Of a stretch of 64,000 bases of DNA, positions 26,579 through 34,644 are shown piece after piece. The position numbers and the translations under genes are program-made. Location of the stretch: positions 23,515 through 87,514 of the forward strand of contig PLXE01000098.1 in NCBI GenBank assembly GCA_003151335.1, written 5' to 3'. The stretch comes from Acidobacteriaceae bacterium (GTDB lineage Bacteria; Acidobacteriota; Terriglobia; Terriglobales; Acidobacteriaceae). The notes under the pieces are model-generated. The model saw only the letters and a program-made list of their open reading frames with translations. It had not been told where the DNA came from and did not search any database. Each line of letters opens with the position of its first letter. The stretch's first letter is position 1.

Positions 26579-27049
26579 ATGCCTGAACACATCAAGAAGA
26601 AGCTGTCGGCAGAGATTACGGTTCTCGAGCACGAGCTCAATCACGAGCTGCCCAAAGAGCTGAAGAAGGCGGTAGCCATGGGCGATCTCAGCGAGAACGC
26701 CGAGTACCACATGGCCAAGCAGCGGCAGGAGTTTGTCCGCGCCCGCCTGGGTCAACTCAAGCAGCGCATGGCTGACCTCTCGATGATCAATATGGCGAAC
26801 ATTCCCCGCGATCGCGCCGCCATTGGCTCGACCTTGTTGGTCTATGACTCCACCAAAGAGGAAAAAATCGAGTACAAGCTGGTGACCAGCGAAGAATCGG
26901 ACGTGACCAAGGGGTTGATCTCTACCACTTCCCCGATCGGCCGCGCCCTCATGGGGAAGAAAGTAGGCGACGTCAGCGAGGTCGTCACCCCGGCCGGCAA
27001 GCGCGAACTAGAGGTGCTGAAACTGACTACCATTCACGATGAAGGATGA
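26579..27049 (+). CDS. greA: Transcription elongation factor GreA
   Basis: From 26579 the protein has 156 residues, the usual GreA length. The N-terminal coiled coil carries the acidic tip (GDLSENAEYHMAKQRQ) that enters the RNA polymerase secondary channel to promote transcript cleavage. The C-terminal FKBP-like domain includes SPIGRALMGKKVGD. An upstream ATG at 26531, exactly 6 nt after TATAAT, would add 16 residues; neither start has a strong ribosome-binding site. The CDP-alcohol phosphatidyltransferase gene begins 9 nt downstream, so the pair is probably one operon. Confidence 0.93.
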   Translation: MPEHIKKKLSAEITVLEHELNHELPKELKKAVAMGDLSENAEYHMAKQRQEFVRARLGQLKQRMADLSMINMANIPRDRAAIGSTLLVYDSTKEEKIEYKLVTSEESDVTKGLISTTSPIGRALMGKKVGDVSEVVTPAGKRELEVLKLTTIHDEG

Positions 27050-27058
27050 TGACGCGCA

Positions 27059-27721
27059 ATGACCTGGACGAGCGCAGTCGGGCGGTCCTGCAATTGGCTC
27101 TTGTACAAGATTGTCCACGGCCTTGCGCTGACCCGAATTTCGCCTAACGCGCTCACCTTCATTGGTTTGCTGATCAACGTGGTGGCTGGCATCCTGTTCG
27201 GCTATGCCCATGCCGAGAACCAGCGCCGCATGTTCCTCTACGCCGGCTTGGTGATTATTGGGGCCGGCATTTTCGATATGGTGGATGGCCGGGTGGCCCG
27301 CGCCACCAACCAGGTCACGCAATTCGGCGGCTTCTTCGATTCCATCATCGATCGCTATAGCGATGCCGCCCTGTTTTTCGGGCTGCTGGTGTATTACGCC
27401 CGCGCCAACCGGTTCTTCTACGTGGTGATGGTGGCGCTCGTCATGATCAGCTCGGTGATGGTGAGCTACGCCCGCGCCCGCGCCGAGTCGCTCATCCCCA
27501 GTTGCAAGGTCGGCTTCATGGAACGGCCCGAGCGCATCGTGCTGATCATCATCGGAGCGCTGTTCAATCGCATGGGCCCGGTGCTGTGGGTCATCGCCGT
27601 GCTTAGCACGATCACGGTCATTCACCGCATCAGCCACACCTATCAGGTCCTGAAAGTGATTGAACCGCCCCCCAACCCCGTGCCGCCCGATCCCCTGAAA
27701 TTCGAAGAGATGGTGGGCTAG
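27059..27721 (+). CDS. CDP-alcohol phosphatidyltransferase
   Basis: 220 residues with about six membrane helices. The family active site D-x2-D-G-x2-A-R-x8-G-x3-D-x3-D is complete: DMVDGRVARATNQVTQFGG, then FFDSIIDRYSD. These enzymes displace CMP from a CDP-diacylglycerol-type donor by a polar alcohol, making phospholipids such as PG phosphate or PI phosphate. The acceptor alcohol cannot be read from sequence; the length and the short N-terminus fit the phosphatidylinositol-phosphate-synthase/PgsA range. The C-terminal Pro-rich tail is cytoplasmic. Confidence 0.88.
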   Translation: MTWTSAVGRSCNWLLYKIVHGLALTRISPNALTFIGLLINVVAGILFGYAHAENQRRMFLYAGLVIIGAGIFDMVDGRVARATNQVTQFGGFFDSIIDRYSDAALFFGLLVYYARANRFFYVVMVALVMISSVMVSYARARAESLIPSCKVGFMERPERIVLIIIGALFNRMGPVLWVIAVLSTITVIHRISHTYQVLKVIEPPPNPVPPDPLKFEEMVG

Positions 27722-27749
27722 CAGGCGTTATTCATGAACATTATGAATT

Positions 27750-27894
27750 GTCATCCTGAGCGAGCGTAGCGAGTCGAAGGACCCCTATAGCTGCGAGAAA
27801 TCACGGTGTAGCCGCGTGGTCGAGGGGATTGCTGGCGACCAAAGGGTTCCTTCGACTCCTCGGTCGCCACGGCGACCTCGTCGCTCAGGATGAC
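27750..27894. repeat. Inverted pair of the GTCATCCTGAGCGA..GTCGAAGGA repeat (copies 2 and 3)
   Basis: Copy 2 (27750-27787, forward) and copy 3 (27845-27894, reverse) share GTCATCCTGAGCGA and GAGTCGAAGGA and face each other over 57 nt. Copy 3 also has an internal stem (GGTCGCC/GGCGACC). They fill the gap between the convergent phosphatidyltransferase and malQ genes and could fold into a large hairpin acting as a two-way terminator. Confidence 0.7.
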
Positions 27895-27931
27895 ACCCAA
27901 GAAAATTACCTGCGCTCATGGATAATCCAGG

Positions 27932-29452
27932 CTAACGCTCGTAGGTTTCCGCCAATTGCCTTAGCCGTGCGCTTATCGCCCCCGTCAGATCCTCCTGGCG
28001 GAAGCGCCAGCGCCAGTTTCCCGAGGAGGTGCCCGGCAGGTTCATCCGGCCTTCGCTGCCAACACCCAACACATCCTGCAACGGAAACAGCACGGTGTCG
28101 GCGACCGATGCCATTAGAGTTCGAATCATTACCCAGTTAATTTCGTGGCCGTCGGTGTGCAAGTAGCGCCGCGCATACTCCATCTCTTCCGCGACGTCGG
28201 CGGAGGTGCGAATACTCCCGCCTCCCGCGGTGCCCGTCCACCAGCCCACGGCGGTGTCGTTGTCGTGCGTGCCCGTGTAGGCCACCAGATGATGCGGGTA
28301 GTTGTGGGGCTTGAAGTCCGGAGCTTGCGGATCCTTGCCAAAGGCGAACTGCAGAATCGCCATACCCGGAAATCCGAAGCGTTCGCGCAGCGCTTCGACT
28401 TCCGGCGTGATCACGCCCAAATTTTCCGCCACGATGGGCAGCCTGCCCAGCGCGTTCTCCAGCGCCTCAAATAGCGCGGCCCCGGGTCCTTTGACCCACG
28501 CACCGTTAACCGCCGTCATCTCGCCCCCGGGAATTTCGTAGTACGCCTCAAATCCGCGGAAGTGGTCGAGGCGAATCAGGTCGAGCATTTCCAGGGAACG
28601 GCGCAGGCGGGCGATCCACCAGGTATATCCGGTCTTAGCGTGGGCTTCCCAGCGGTAGATGGGGTTGCCCCACAGTTGGCCGGTGGCGCTGAAATAGTCA
28701 GGCGGCACGCCGGAGACGACTCTTGGCCGGCCCGACCCGTCCAGTTCAAACAACTCACGGTTGGCCCATACGTCCGCGCTATCGAGAGCGACATAGATGG
28801 GCACGTCACCCATGATGCGTATATCGTTGCGCCCGCAATGCGCCTTCAGATCGTGCCACTGCCGCTCGAATTCAAACTGGATGAACTTATGGCATTCAAT
28901 CTGGTCGCGCAACTGGTTGCGTGCACGCTCAATGGCATCCGGCTTATGCAGCGCCAGATCGGCATCCCAGAGCGTCCACGCAACATTATCGTGAGTTTCT
29001 TTGAGCGCCATGAACACGGCAAATTCGTCGAGCCAGCCGGAGTGCCTTTCGCAGAAAGCCGCGAAGGCTTCGCGCTCGGCCGGCGAACTGCGTTGAAACG
29101 ACCGGAAAGCATGGCGCAGCAAGGGGACCTTCCATGCGATTACGGCGCCGAAATCCACTTGGCCGGCGGAAAATTCCGGGCGCGAGTCCAGCTGTCGAGA
29201 ATCGAGATAACCGCGCTCCACCAACGTGTCGAGGCTGATCAAGAGAGGATTGCCGGCGAAGGCGGAGAAACACTGATAGGGAGAGTCGCCGTATCCGGTC
29301 GGCCCCAGCGGCAGGACTTGCCAGATTCGCTGGCCGGCATCGCGCAGGAAATCGGCGAAGCCATGCGCCTCAGCCCCTAGCTCGCCGATGCCGTACGCCG
29401 ACGGAAGAGAAGTTGGATGTAACAGGATGCCACTGGATCGTGGAAAGCTCAT
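27932..29452 (-). CDS. malQ: 4-alpha-glucanotransferase (amylomaltase)
   Basis: 506 residues, GH77. It transfers maltosyl/glucan segments between alpha-1,4-glucans. Landmarks: SSGILLHPTSLPS at the N-terminus, the nucleophile region RLDHFRGFEAYYEIP, the acid/base segment AENLGVITPEV and THDNDTAVGWW. The ATG at 29452 lies exactly 6 nt after TAACAT (29464-29459), with no ribosome-binding site, consistent with a leaderless mRNA. No other glycogen gene is in the window. Confidence 0.94.
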   Translation of the reverse strand: MSFPRSSGILLHPTSLPSAYGIGELGAEAHGFADFLRDAGQRIWQVLPLGPTGYGDSPYQCFSAFAGNPLLISLDTLVERGYLDSRQLDSRPEFSAGQVDFGAVIAWKVPLLRHAFRSFQRSSPAEREAFAAFCERHSGWLDEFAVFMALKETHDNVAWTLWDADLALHKPDAIERARNQLRDQIECHKFIQFEFERQWHDLKAHCGRNDIRIMGDVPIYVALDSADVWANRELFELDGSGRPRVVSGVPPDYFSATGQLWGNPIYRWEAHAKTGYTWWIARLRRSLEMLDLIRLDHFRGFEAYYEIPGGEMTAVNGAWVKGPGAALFEALENALGRLPIVAENLGVITPEVEALRERFGFPGMAILQFAFGKDPQAPDFKPHNYPHHLVAYTGTHDNDTAVGWWTGTAGGGSIRTSADVAEEMEYARRYLHTDGHEINWVMIRTLMASVADTVLFPLQDVLGVGSEGRMNLPGTSSGNWRWRFRQEDLTGAISARLRQLAETYER

Positions 29453-29520
29453 GCCGTGATGTTAGATCGCAATCGCTGGTGCGACGTTGGTCGAAGGCAC
29501 CGCGCAACCGAGCGGAAAAA

Positions 29521-29566
29521 GCAGGTCCCTCGACCCGCCCGTCGCGGCGGGTTCGCTCGGGACGAC
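29521..29566. repeat. Intergenic repeat copy 4 (reverse orientation)
   Basis: In reverse it reads GTCGTCCCGAGCGA..GTCGAGGGACCTGC, the same family as the copies at 18903, 27750 and 27845, with an internal stem CCCGCC/GGCGGG. It lies in the 153-nt gap between ssb and malQ. Confidence 0.6.
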
Positions 29567-29605
29567 AGCAATAAACGAGACAACAGCAACAGAGAGATTA
29601 CGCCC

Positions 29606-30070
29606 TCAAAACGGAATATCTTCGTCCGTGATCTCCGCGCCGGATGGCGCCTGCGAATGTTCCGGCTCGGGGGTGCGCTGGTCCATGCCGCTGGACTTGC
29701 CCTCGCGTCCGCCGCCGGCATCGCCGCCGGCATCGCGTCCCCCCAGCAGCACCAAATCGTTGATGATGATCTCGGTCTTGTACTTCTTCTGGCCAGTCTC
29801 CTTATCGTCCCAGGAGTCGCTGTGCAGACGGCCTTCGACATAGACCGAGCGCCCCTTCTTGAGGTACTCGGCGGCGATCTCGGCAGTGCGCTGGAAGGCC
29901 ACCAGGTTGTGCCACTCGGTGCGGTCCTGCCAGTTGCCGTCCTTGTCCTTGAAGCGCTCGTTGGTGGCCAGCGAGAAGCGCGCTACGGCCATGCCGGTTT
30001 GGGTGTATTTCACTTCCGGATCTTTTCCGAGATTGCCGATGAGAATGACTTTATTGACGCTCTTAGCCAT
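29606..30070 (-). CDS. ssb: Single-stranded DNA-binding protein
   Basis: The ATG at 30070 is supported by AGGAG 9 nt upstream; earlier starts to 30115 have none. 154 residues: an OB-fold (about 1-108) with MAKSVNKVILIGNLGKDPEV, FSLATNERF and the GRSVYVEGRL strand, then a Gly-rich disordered linker and the acidic tip DEDIPF that recruits partner proteins. It binds single-stranded DNA in replication and repair as a tetramer. Confidence 0.96.
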   Translation of the reverse strand: MAKSVNKVILIGNLGKDPEVKYTQTGMAVARFSLATNERFKDKDGNWQDRTEWHNLVAFQRTAEIAAEYLKKGRSVYVEGRLHSDSWDDKETGQKKYKTEIIINDLVLLGGRDAGGDAGGGREGKSSGMDQRTPEPEHSQAPSGAEITDEDIPF

Positions 30071-30154
30071 GAGGACCGCTCCTGTGCTTAAGGAATGGGG
30101 GTAATCAAAAGCCAAATATAGCAGAAGGCCGGGCGGAAGCCGCTTCCTTTTACT

Positions 30155-30658
30155 TTACTTGCTTTTCGTTCTCACTTTTCGCCCGGCGCCGTTACCCTTC
30201 GCCGCCGGTTCGGCCTGTTTCTTCTTGCGGGCTGCGGCCCGTGCCATCTTCTTCAATTCTTCCGGAGAGTACATGCTCCCCCGGCAACTTTTGCTGCCGC
30301 AGGAACAGGGCGCCTCGTCGTCGCCATCGTAGAGGCAATAGTCGTAGGTAAGTTCTTCGCCGGCGGCAATGTCGCGAATGGCGGCGATGTAAACCCGTCC
30401 CGCTTCTTCGTCGGTCTCGCAGTTGGGATCGCAAGAATGGTTCACAAACATCGCCATCCCGTGGCCGTCGATCACCACCTCGCCGTCGCCCAGGCCGAAC
30501 AGATAGGTGAACGGGCGGCCTTCATAGCGGATGTCGCCTTCGGCCTTGGTAATGCGCTCTCCCGTGTATTCCAGGATGCGCGTGCGCTTGGGGATATTTT
30601 CGAGGGCGAAACAGCCAGCAGCGTGAATGTCGGAGGAACGAATGATGAGGCGCGGCAA
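30155..30658 (-). CDS. SET-domain protein-lysine methyltransferase-like protein
   Basis: 167 residues. SET signatures are intact: GCFALENIPK, the SAM/knot motif FVNHSCDPNC (about 87-96), the ELTYDY motif (about 117-122) and a post-SET zinc motif CSCGSKSCRG. The last 40 residues are very basic (Lys/Arg/Ala), like a nucleic-acid-binding tail. Substrates of bacterial SET proteins are mostly unknown; a histone-like protein (for example HU, also in this window) is a guess. The start is a TTG preceded by GGGAG; TATACT at 30694-30689 is a likely -10. Confidence 0.85.
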   Translation of the reverse strand: MPRLIIRSSDIHAAGCFALENIPKRTRILEYTGERITKAEGDIRYEGRPFTYLFGLGDGEVVIDGHGMAMFVNHSCDPNCETDEEAGRVYIAAIRDIAAGEELTYDYCLYDGDDEAPCSCGSKSCRGSMYSPEELKKMARAAARKKKQAEPAAKGNGAGRKVRTKSK

Positions 30659-30859
30659 GAAGAAGTGCTCCCGGTGAATTTGGTTTGCAGTATAACCCAG
30701 TGGAGGTTGCGAAGGAGCGCTTCATGGCGCGCGCACCTTCAGCACCCAATCGCTTCGCTGTCAACACCCTTCGTCACAGAGATCGGTTGCATTTCCGGGT
30801 TCACATTTGGCTGGAGATTTCGTATCTTGGAGGAGACGATTCGATTGGGAGGCGCTCTC

Positions 30860-31156
30860 ATGGTGCATGTGCTGGTCCGCCACAAGGTGGCGGATTACAA
30901 CCGCTGGAAGCAAGCGTTCGATTCTCACCTCAATACCCGCAAGCAAGCAGGCGAAACCGCGTTCCGCATTTTTCATAGCGTTGACGATCCCCGCGAAGTG
31001 GTCCTGTTCTTCGATTGGGAGAGCGTGGAGCAGGCGCGCAAGTTTATGAACTCCGAGGACCTGCGTAAGGCAATGCAGCAGGCCGGAGTCGAGGGCCCTG
31101 CCGATGTGCAGTACATCGAGGACGCCCGTACGGTCCATCGCACAGCGGCCGACTAA
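30860..31156 (+). CDS. Small dimeric alpha/beta-barrel-like protein (ABM/monooxygenase-like)
   Basis: The ATG at 30860 is supported by GGAGG (30847-30851). 98 residues with the ferredoxin-like pattern of the antibiotic-biosynthesis-monooxygenase superfamily: HVLVRHKVADYNRWKQAFDS, a strand FRIFHSVDDPREVVLFFDW and helix SVEQARKFMNSEDLRKAMQQ. Proteins of this fold include haem-degrading and quinone monooxygenases and many with no enzyme role. No cofactor residues can be assigned. It stands alone, divergent from the SET gene. Confidence 0.7.
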   Translation: MVHVLVRHKVADYNRWKQAFDSHLNTRKQAGETAFRIFHSVDDPREVVLFFDWESVEQARKFMNSEDLRKAMQQAGVEGPADVQYIEDARTVHRTAAD

Positions 31157-31202
31157 TCCGTCTGTGGTCCTGGTTTCGAAAATGTTTTCGCTGGGTCTTG
31201 AC

Positions 31203-31238
31203 ACCAGGCGAAGTTTGGTTGCCAAATTATCGCCTGGT
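31203..31238. promoter_or_regulatory. Two-tier hairpin upstream of purC
   Basis: ACCAGGCGA (31203-31211) pairs with TCGCCTGGT (31230-31238), and inside it TTTGG pairs with CCAAA around a 3-nt loop. A separate 14-nt palindrome, CGAAAATGTTTTCG, lies at 31177-31190. Both precede the purC promoter, so they are either a terminator for the upstream gene or operators. The remaining 31157-31452 has no gene. Confidence 0.5.
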
Positions 31239-31390
31239 TGCAGCCCCCGAACCCCGCTGGAGGTTTCTCATGGCTGACCTCGGATTGCTTCCAAAGCCGC
31301 GAGGCACAAGGGTTCCGCGAGATCTGGCACTCTGTCAAGAAATTTTTCGCAGATTTTTCCCGGGACGCCGCAACTAATTTTCATCAGACA

Positions 31391-31418
31391 TTGACAAACC
31401 AGAAGGGGGATTTAGAAT
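31391..31418 (+). promoter_or_regulatory. purC promoter
   Basis: A perfect TTGACA (31391-31396), a 16-nt spacer and TAGAAT (31413-31418). Transcription should start near 31425, giving a 28-nt leader before the GTG at 31453. Confidence 0.65.
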
Positions 31419-31452
31419 ACCCGACGACTTCTCCGATTCGATTTGCGCCGCC

Positions 31453-32367
31453 GTGACAGAATCAGCTCAAATTTCCGACGTTCTCTTGCACACCGATTTT
31501 TCCGGGCTCGAGCTCTATGCCAGCGGAAAAGTCCGCGACCTTTACCAGATTGGCAGCGAGCATTTGCTCTTCGTAGCCACCGATCGCCTCTCCGCCTTCG
31601 ACTACGTGCTGGCGACCGGCATACCGCAAAAGGGACGAGTGCTGACACAGCTCTCGCTTTTCTGGTTCGAGTTCCTGAAGCGCATCGTCCTCAATCATCT
31701 GGTCACCGCCGATGTGCGCAAGTACCCGCCGGAGCTGCAGAAATACTCCGCCCAGTTGCATGGCCGCTCCATGCTGGTGGTGCGGGCCGACATGATCGGC
31801 ATCGAGTGCGTAGTGCGTGGCTATCTTTCCGGCTCGGGCTGGAAGGAGTACAAGGCCAGCGGCTCGGTCTGCGGCATCAAGCTGCCCGCGGGGTTGCGCG
31901 AATCGGACAAACTGCCGGAGCCGATTTTCACCCCCGCCGTCAAGGCCAGCAGCGGTCACGACGAAAACATCTCGTTCGATCGCATGGTGACCATGGCGGG
32001 CCGCGAACTCAGCCAGCAGTTGCGCGAGTTGAGCGTGCAGATTTACCAGACGGCTGCGGATTACGCGGAGACGCGCGGCATCATCATCGCCGATACCAAG
32101 TTTGAATTCGGCCGTACCGCTGCCGGACTGGTGCTGGCGGATGAGGTGCTCACCCCGGACTCGTCGCGCTTCTGGCCCAAGGACAAGTATCAGCCCGGTG
32201 GGCCACAGGACTCGTACGACAAGCAATATGTGCGCGACTATCTGGAAGCTATCAGGTGGAACAAACAGCCGCCCGCCCCGGCGTTACCTCCGGAGGTGGC
32301 GGCCCGAACGAGTGAGAAGTATGTGGAGGCTTACACCCGATTGACCGGGCATCCGCTGCCGGCCTAG
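31453..32367 (+). CDS. purC: Phosphoribosylaminoimidazole-succinocarboxamide synthase (SAICAR synthase)
   Basis: 304 residues, GTG start. The enzyme joins aspartate to CAIR with ATP in purine synthesis. Signatures: GKVRDLYQIG, DRLSAFDYVL, VVRGYLSGSGWKEY, and ADTKFEFG in the catalytic region. The length (about 300) matches the long bacterial/yeast-type form rather than the 240-residue E. coli form. cvpA begins 10 nt downstream, followed by a Fis-like gene, so this is probably the first gene of a three-gene operon. Confidence 0.96.
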   Translation: MTESAQISDVLLHTDFSGLELYASGKVRDLYQIGSEHLLFVATDRLSAFDYVLATGIPQKGRVLTQLSLFWFEFLKRIVLNHLVTADVRKYPPELQKYSAQLHGRSMLVVRADMIGIECVVRGYLSGSGWKEYKASGSVCGIKLPAGLRESDKLPEPIFTPAVKASSGHDENISFDRMVTMAGRELSQQLRELSVQIYQTAADYAETRGIIIADTKFEFGRTAAGLVLADEVLTPDSSRFWPKDKYQPGGPQDSYDKQYVRDYLEAIRWNKQPPAPALPPEVAARTSEKYVEAYTRLTGHPLPA

Positions 32368-32377
32368 GAAAAGCCGA

Positions 32378-32941
32378 ATGATGGGCGTCTCTATCCTCGA
32401 CTGGGTCATTCTGCTCATCATTGTGTTGTCGGTGTTACAGGCCAGCGCACAGGGATTCTTTTACGAATTCTTTTCGCTGGCGGGCGTGATCGTCGGATAT
32501 TTGCTGGCTGCATGGGAGTACCCGCGGGTGGCCGCATGGTTTGCGCCTCACGTGAACTCCCAGTGGGCGGCGGATATCGCTGGGTTCTTTACCATATTCG
32601 TGGTCGTCGTGGTGCTGGCGGGAGTGCTGGGACGGATTGCGCGCTGGGCGGTGCATGGCGTCGGACTGCGCTGGTTTGACCGTCTTCTGGGCGCGGCATT
32701 TGGGTTTCTGCGCGGCGCGGTGGTCAGCACGGTCGTGGTGCTGGCGCTGGCCGCTTTCGCGCCGCAGTGGGGACGGTTGCAGCAGTCTCGGATCGCGCCT
32801 TTCCTGCTGGTCAGCGGCCGCGCCTTGATCTGGGCGGCGCCGGCGGAATTGCGGCAGCGCTTTCGCCAAGGCTGGGAGCTGTTACGGACCGTTCCCCAGC
32901 ACGTATCCGGGCACGGCGACGGCAGTGATCGTTACCCGTGA
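32378..32941 (+). CDS. cvpA: CvpA-family membrane protein
   Basis: 187 residues with four membrane helices and the CvpA pattern: LDWVILLIIVLSVLQASAQGF, then GVIVGYLLA and helix 3 with LAGVLGRIAR, and RWFDRLLGAAFGFLRG. CvpA proteins are linked to envelope maintenance; in other bacteria cvpA is often next to purF, while here it follows purC by 10 nt. The last codons overlap a possible GTG start of the next gene (GTGA). Confidence 0.85.
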   Translation: MMGVSILDWVILLIIVLSVLQASAQGFFYEFFSLAGVIVGYLLAAWEYPRVAAWFAPHVNSQWAADIAGFFTIFVVVVVLAGVLGRIARWAVHGVGLRWFDRLLGAAFGFLRGAVVSTVVVLALAAFAPQWGRLQQSRIAPFLLVSGRALIWAAPAELRQRFRQGWELLRTVPQHVSGHGDGSDRYP

Positions 32942-32988
32942 AGCTGTGGTCCATTTGCGGCCTTACCGAAGCAAAAGAGAGAGGCGTT

Positions 32989-33267
32989 GTGAAAGATCAA
33001 TTGGAAGCTTTGATCCTGCAGATGTACAAAAACGGCATAACTTATTCCGAGGGCGTGTGTGAATTCAAGAAGCGATTCATTCTCGCGGTGCTGCAGGAAT
33101 GCAAGGGCAATCAGTGCAAGGCCGCGCGCCAACTGGGTATGCACCGCAACACCCTGAGCCGTGCCATCGCCGAACTTAAGCTGGATGCCAAAGGCCTGCG
33201 TCACGGTACGCGCCGGCCGCCGCGCAGTGCCCATGCGGTCGCGGTGGACAGGAAAGTCGCCCGTTAG
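32989..33267 (+). CDS. Fis-type helix-turn-helix protein
   Basis: From the GTG at 32989, preceded by GAGAGG, the protein has 92 residues. A GTG at 32938 overlapping the cvpA stop would add 17 residues but has no ribosome-binding site. The C-terminal half is a Fis-like helix-turn-helix: KGNQCKAARQLGMHRNTLSR. The N-terminal half (LEALILQMYKNGITYSEGV) probably dimerises. Such short Fis relatives are nucleoid or gene-specific regulators. The link with purC-cvpA may be regulatory. Confidence 0.85.
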   Translation: MKDQLEALILQMYKNGITYSEGVCEFKKRFILAVLQECKGNQCKAARQLGMHRNTLSRAIAELKLDAKGLRHGTRRPPRSAHAVAVDRKVAR

Positions 33268-33518
33268 ACCTGCTCCAGCCTGCTGTGCGCTATCCAGAAC
33301 GGCCAATTCAGGTTCGCTGGCACTGCCTGACCTCCAAGCTGTCTAAAATATCAATGGCTTCGTTCCGCCGAGACACCTGGAAGTCGGTTTTTTCAGCAGG
33401 CTCGTCGACCGCTGAGGTAACGCATTTACCTTTTCCAAGTCTTTCAGTAGCCTGTAAGCTTGCTGCCGTTCGTACCGGGTTCTAATCGTTCGCGCGGCCT
33501 GCAGAGGAGAGACGAGCC

Positions 33519-33875
33519 ATGCCATTACCGGAATTCAAGCAGCTGGTCGACGAAGCCAGCTCGCAGATCAGCGAAATCGGTCCCAATGATCTCAGACGCA
33601 TGCAGCAATCGGGCGAAGACTTCACCCTCGTCGACGTGCGAGAGCGCGACGAACAGGCCAAGGGAATCATCCCTGGGGCGGTCAGCCTGCCGCGCGGCAT
33701 TCTGGAAGTGAACATCGACAAGATCACAACCGACAAGGACCGCAAGCTGGTTTTGTATTGCGGCGGAGGCAGCCGTTCGGCGCTCGCCGCCCTCAATCTC
33801 AAGAAGATGGGCTTTCGTAATGTGTTCTCGCTCGCCGGCGGCTATCACGACTGGCGCGAAGGTGACACATACTAG
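33519..33875 (+). CDS. Rhodanese-like single-domain sulfurtransferase
   Basis: 118 residues, one rhodanese domain. The active-site loop is LYCGGGSRSA, with the catalytic cysteine at about residue 81, and a DVRE motif lies near residue 40. Expected role: transfer of sulfane sulfur between a persulfide carrier and an acceptor. GGAGAG lies 9 nt before the ATG at 33519. The following MBL-fold gene begins 42 nt downstream in the same direction. Between 33268 and 33518 only a weak hairpin (AGGTAA/TTACCT) is seen. Confidence 0.9.
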   Translation: MPLPEFKQLVDEASSQISEIGPNDLRRMQQSGEDFTLVDVRERDEQAKGIIPGAVSLPRGILEVNIDKITTDKDRKLVLYCGGGSRSALAALNLKKMGFRNVFSLAGGYHDWREGDTY

Positions 33876-33917
33876 AGCTTCGTCACACGGTTTTCCGCTC
33901 CGCAATCGAGGTGAACC

Positions 33918-34628
33918 ATGGACCTGCAAGGAAACCGCATTACGTGGCTGGGCCATGCCACATTCCGTATTGCAACCAAAGATGGCGTCGTCGTGTACGT
34001 GGATCCCTGGGTGATGGGCAATCCGGCATGTCCGGAAATCGAGAAGCAGGTGAAAAAGGCCGACGTACTGATCTGTACCCACGGTCACATGGACCACATC
34101 GGCGACGCCGTGCAGATTGCCAAACAGCACAACCCCATCGTGGTCGGGATCTTTGAGCTCTGCACCTGGATGGGTAAGAAGGGCGCCCAGCAGATCGCCC
34201 CCATGAACAAGGGCGGGACGCAGACCGTCGCCGGCATCAAGGTTACAATGACGCACGCCGTGCACTCCTGCGGCATTCAGGACGACGATGGCAGCATCGT
34301 GTACGGCGGCGAGGCCTGCGGCTATGTTCTCGAGTTGCCCGGCGGAGTGAGGCTCTATCACGCCGGCGACACCGCCGTGTTCGGCGATATGCAGATCATC
34401 CACGATCTCTATTCGCCCGAGATCGCAATGCTACCCATCGGCGATCACTTCACCATGGGCCCGCGCGAGGCGGCCTACGCATGCAAGCTGCTGCAGCCCA
34501 AAACCGTCATCCCCATGCACTTCGCGACGTTTCCCATGTTGACCGGTCGGCCTGATGATCTGAAGAAATTGCTGGGGACGGGCGGTCCGGAGGTGGTCGA
34601 AATGAAACCCGGACAGACGTTGAGCTGA
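33918..34628 (+). CDS. UPF0173-type metal-dependent hydrolase (MBL fold)
   Basis: 236 residues. Beta-lactamase-fold metal site: THGHMDHIGD (HxHxDH), with a second-shell His in HAVHSCGI, D in YHAGDTAVFGDM and a C-terminal His in IPMHFATFP. It matches the UlaG-related UPF0173 family, whose substrates are mostly unknown (ascorbate-lactone-like in UlaG). RBS GAGG lies upstream. It is followed closely by an O-methyltransferase (16 nt) and bshB1 (6 nt further), forming a probable operon. Confidence 0.9.
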   Translation: MDLQGNRITWLGHATFRIATKDGVVVYVDPWVMGNPACPEIEKQVKKADVLICTHGHMDHIGDAVQIAKQHNPIVVGIFELCTWMGKKGAQQIAPMNKGGTQTVAGIKVTMTHAVHSCGIQDDDGSIVYGGEACGYVLELPGGVRLYHAGDTAVFGDMQIIHDLYSPEIAMLPIGDHFTMGPREAAYACKLLQPKTVIPMHFATFPMLTGRPDDLKKLLGTGGPEVVEMKPGQTLS

Positions 34629-34644
34629 GGAGTGAATACCCCCG

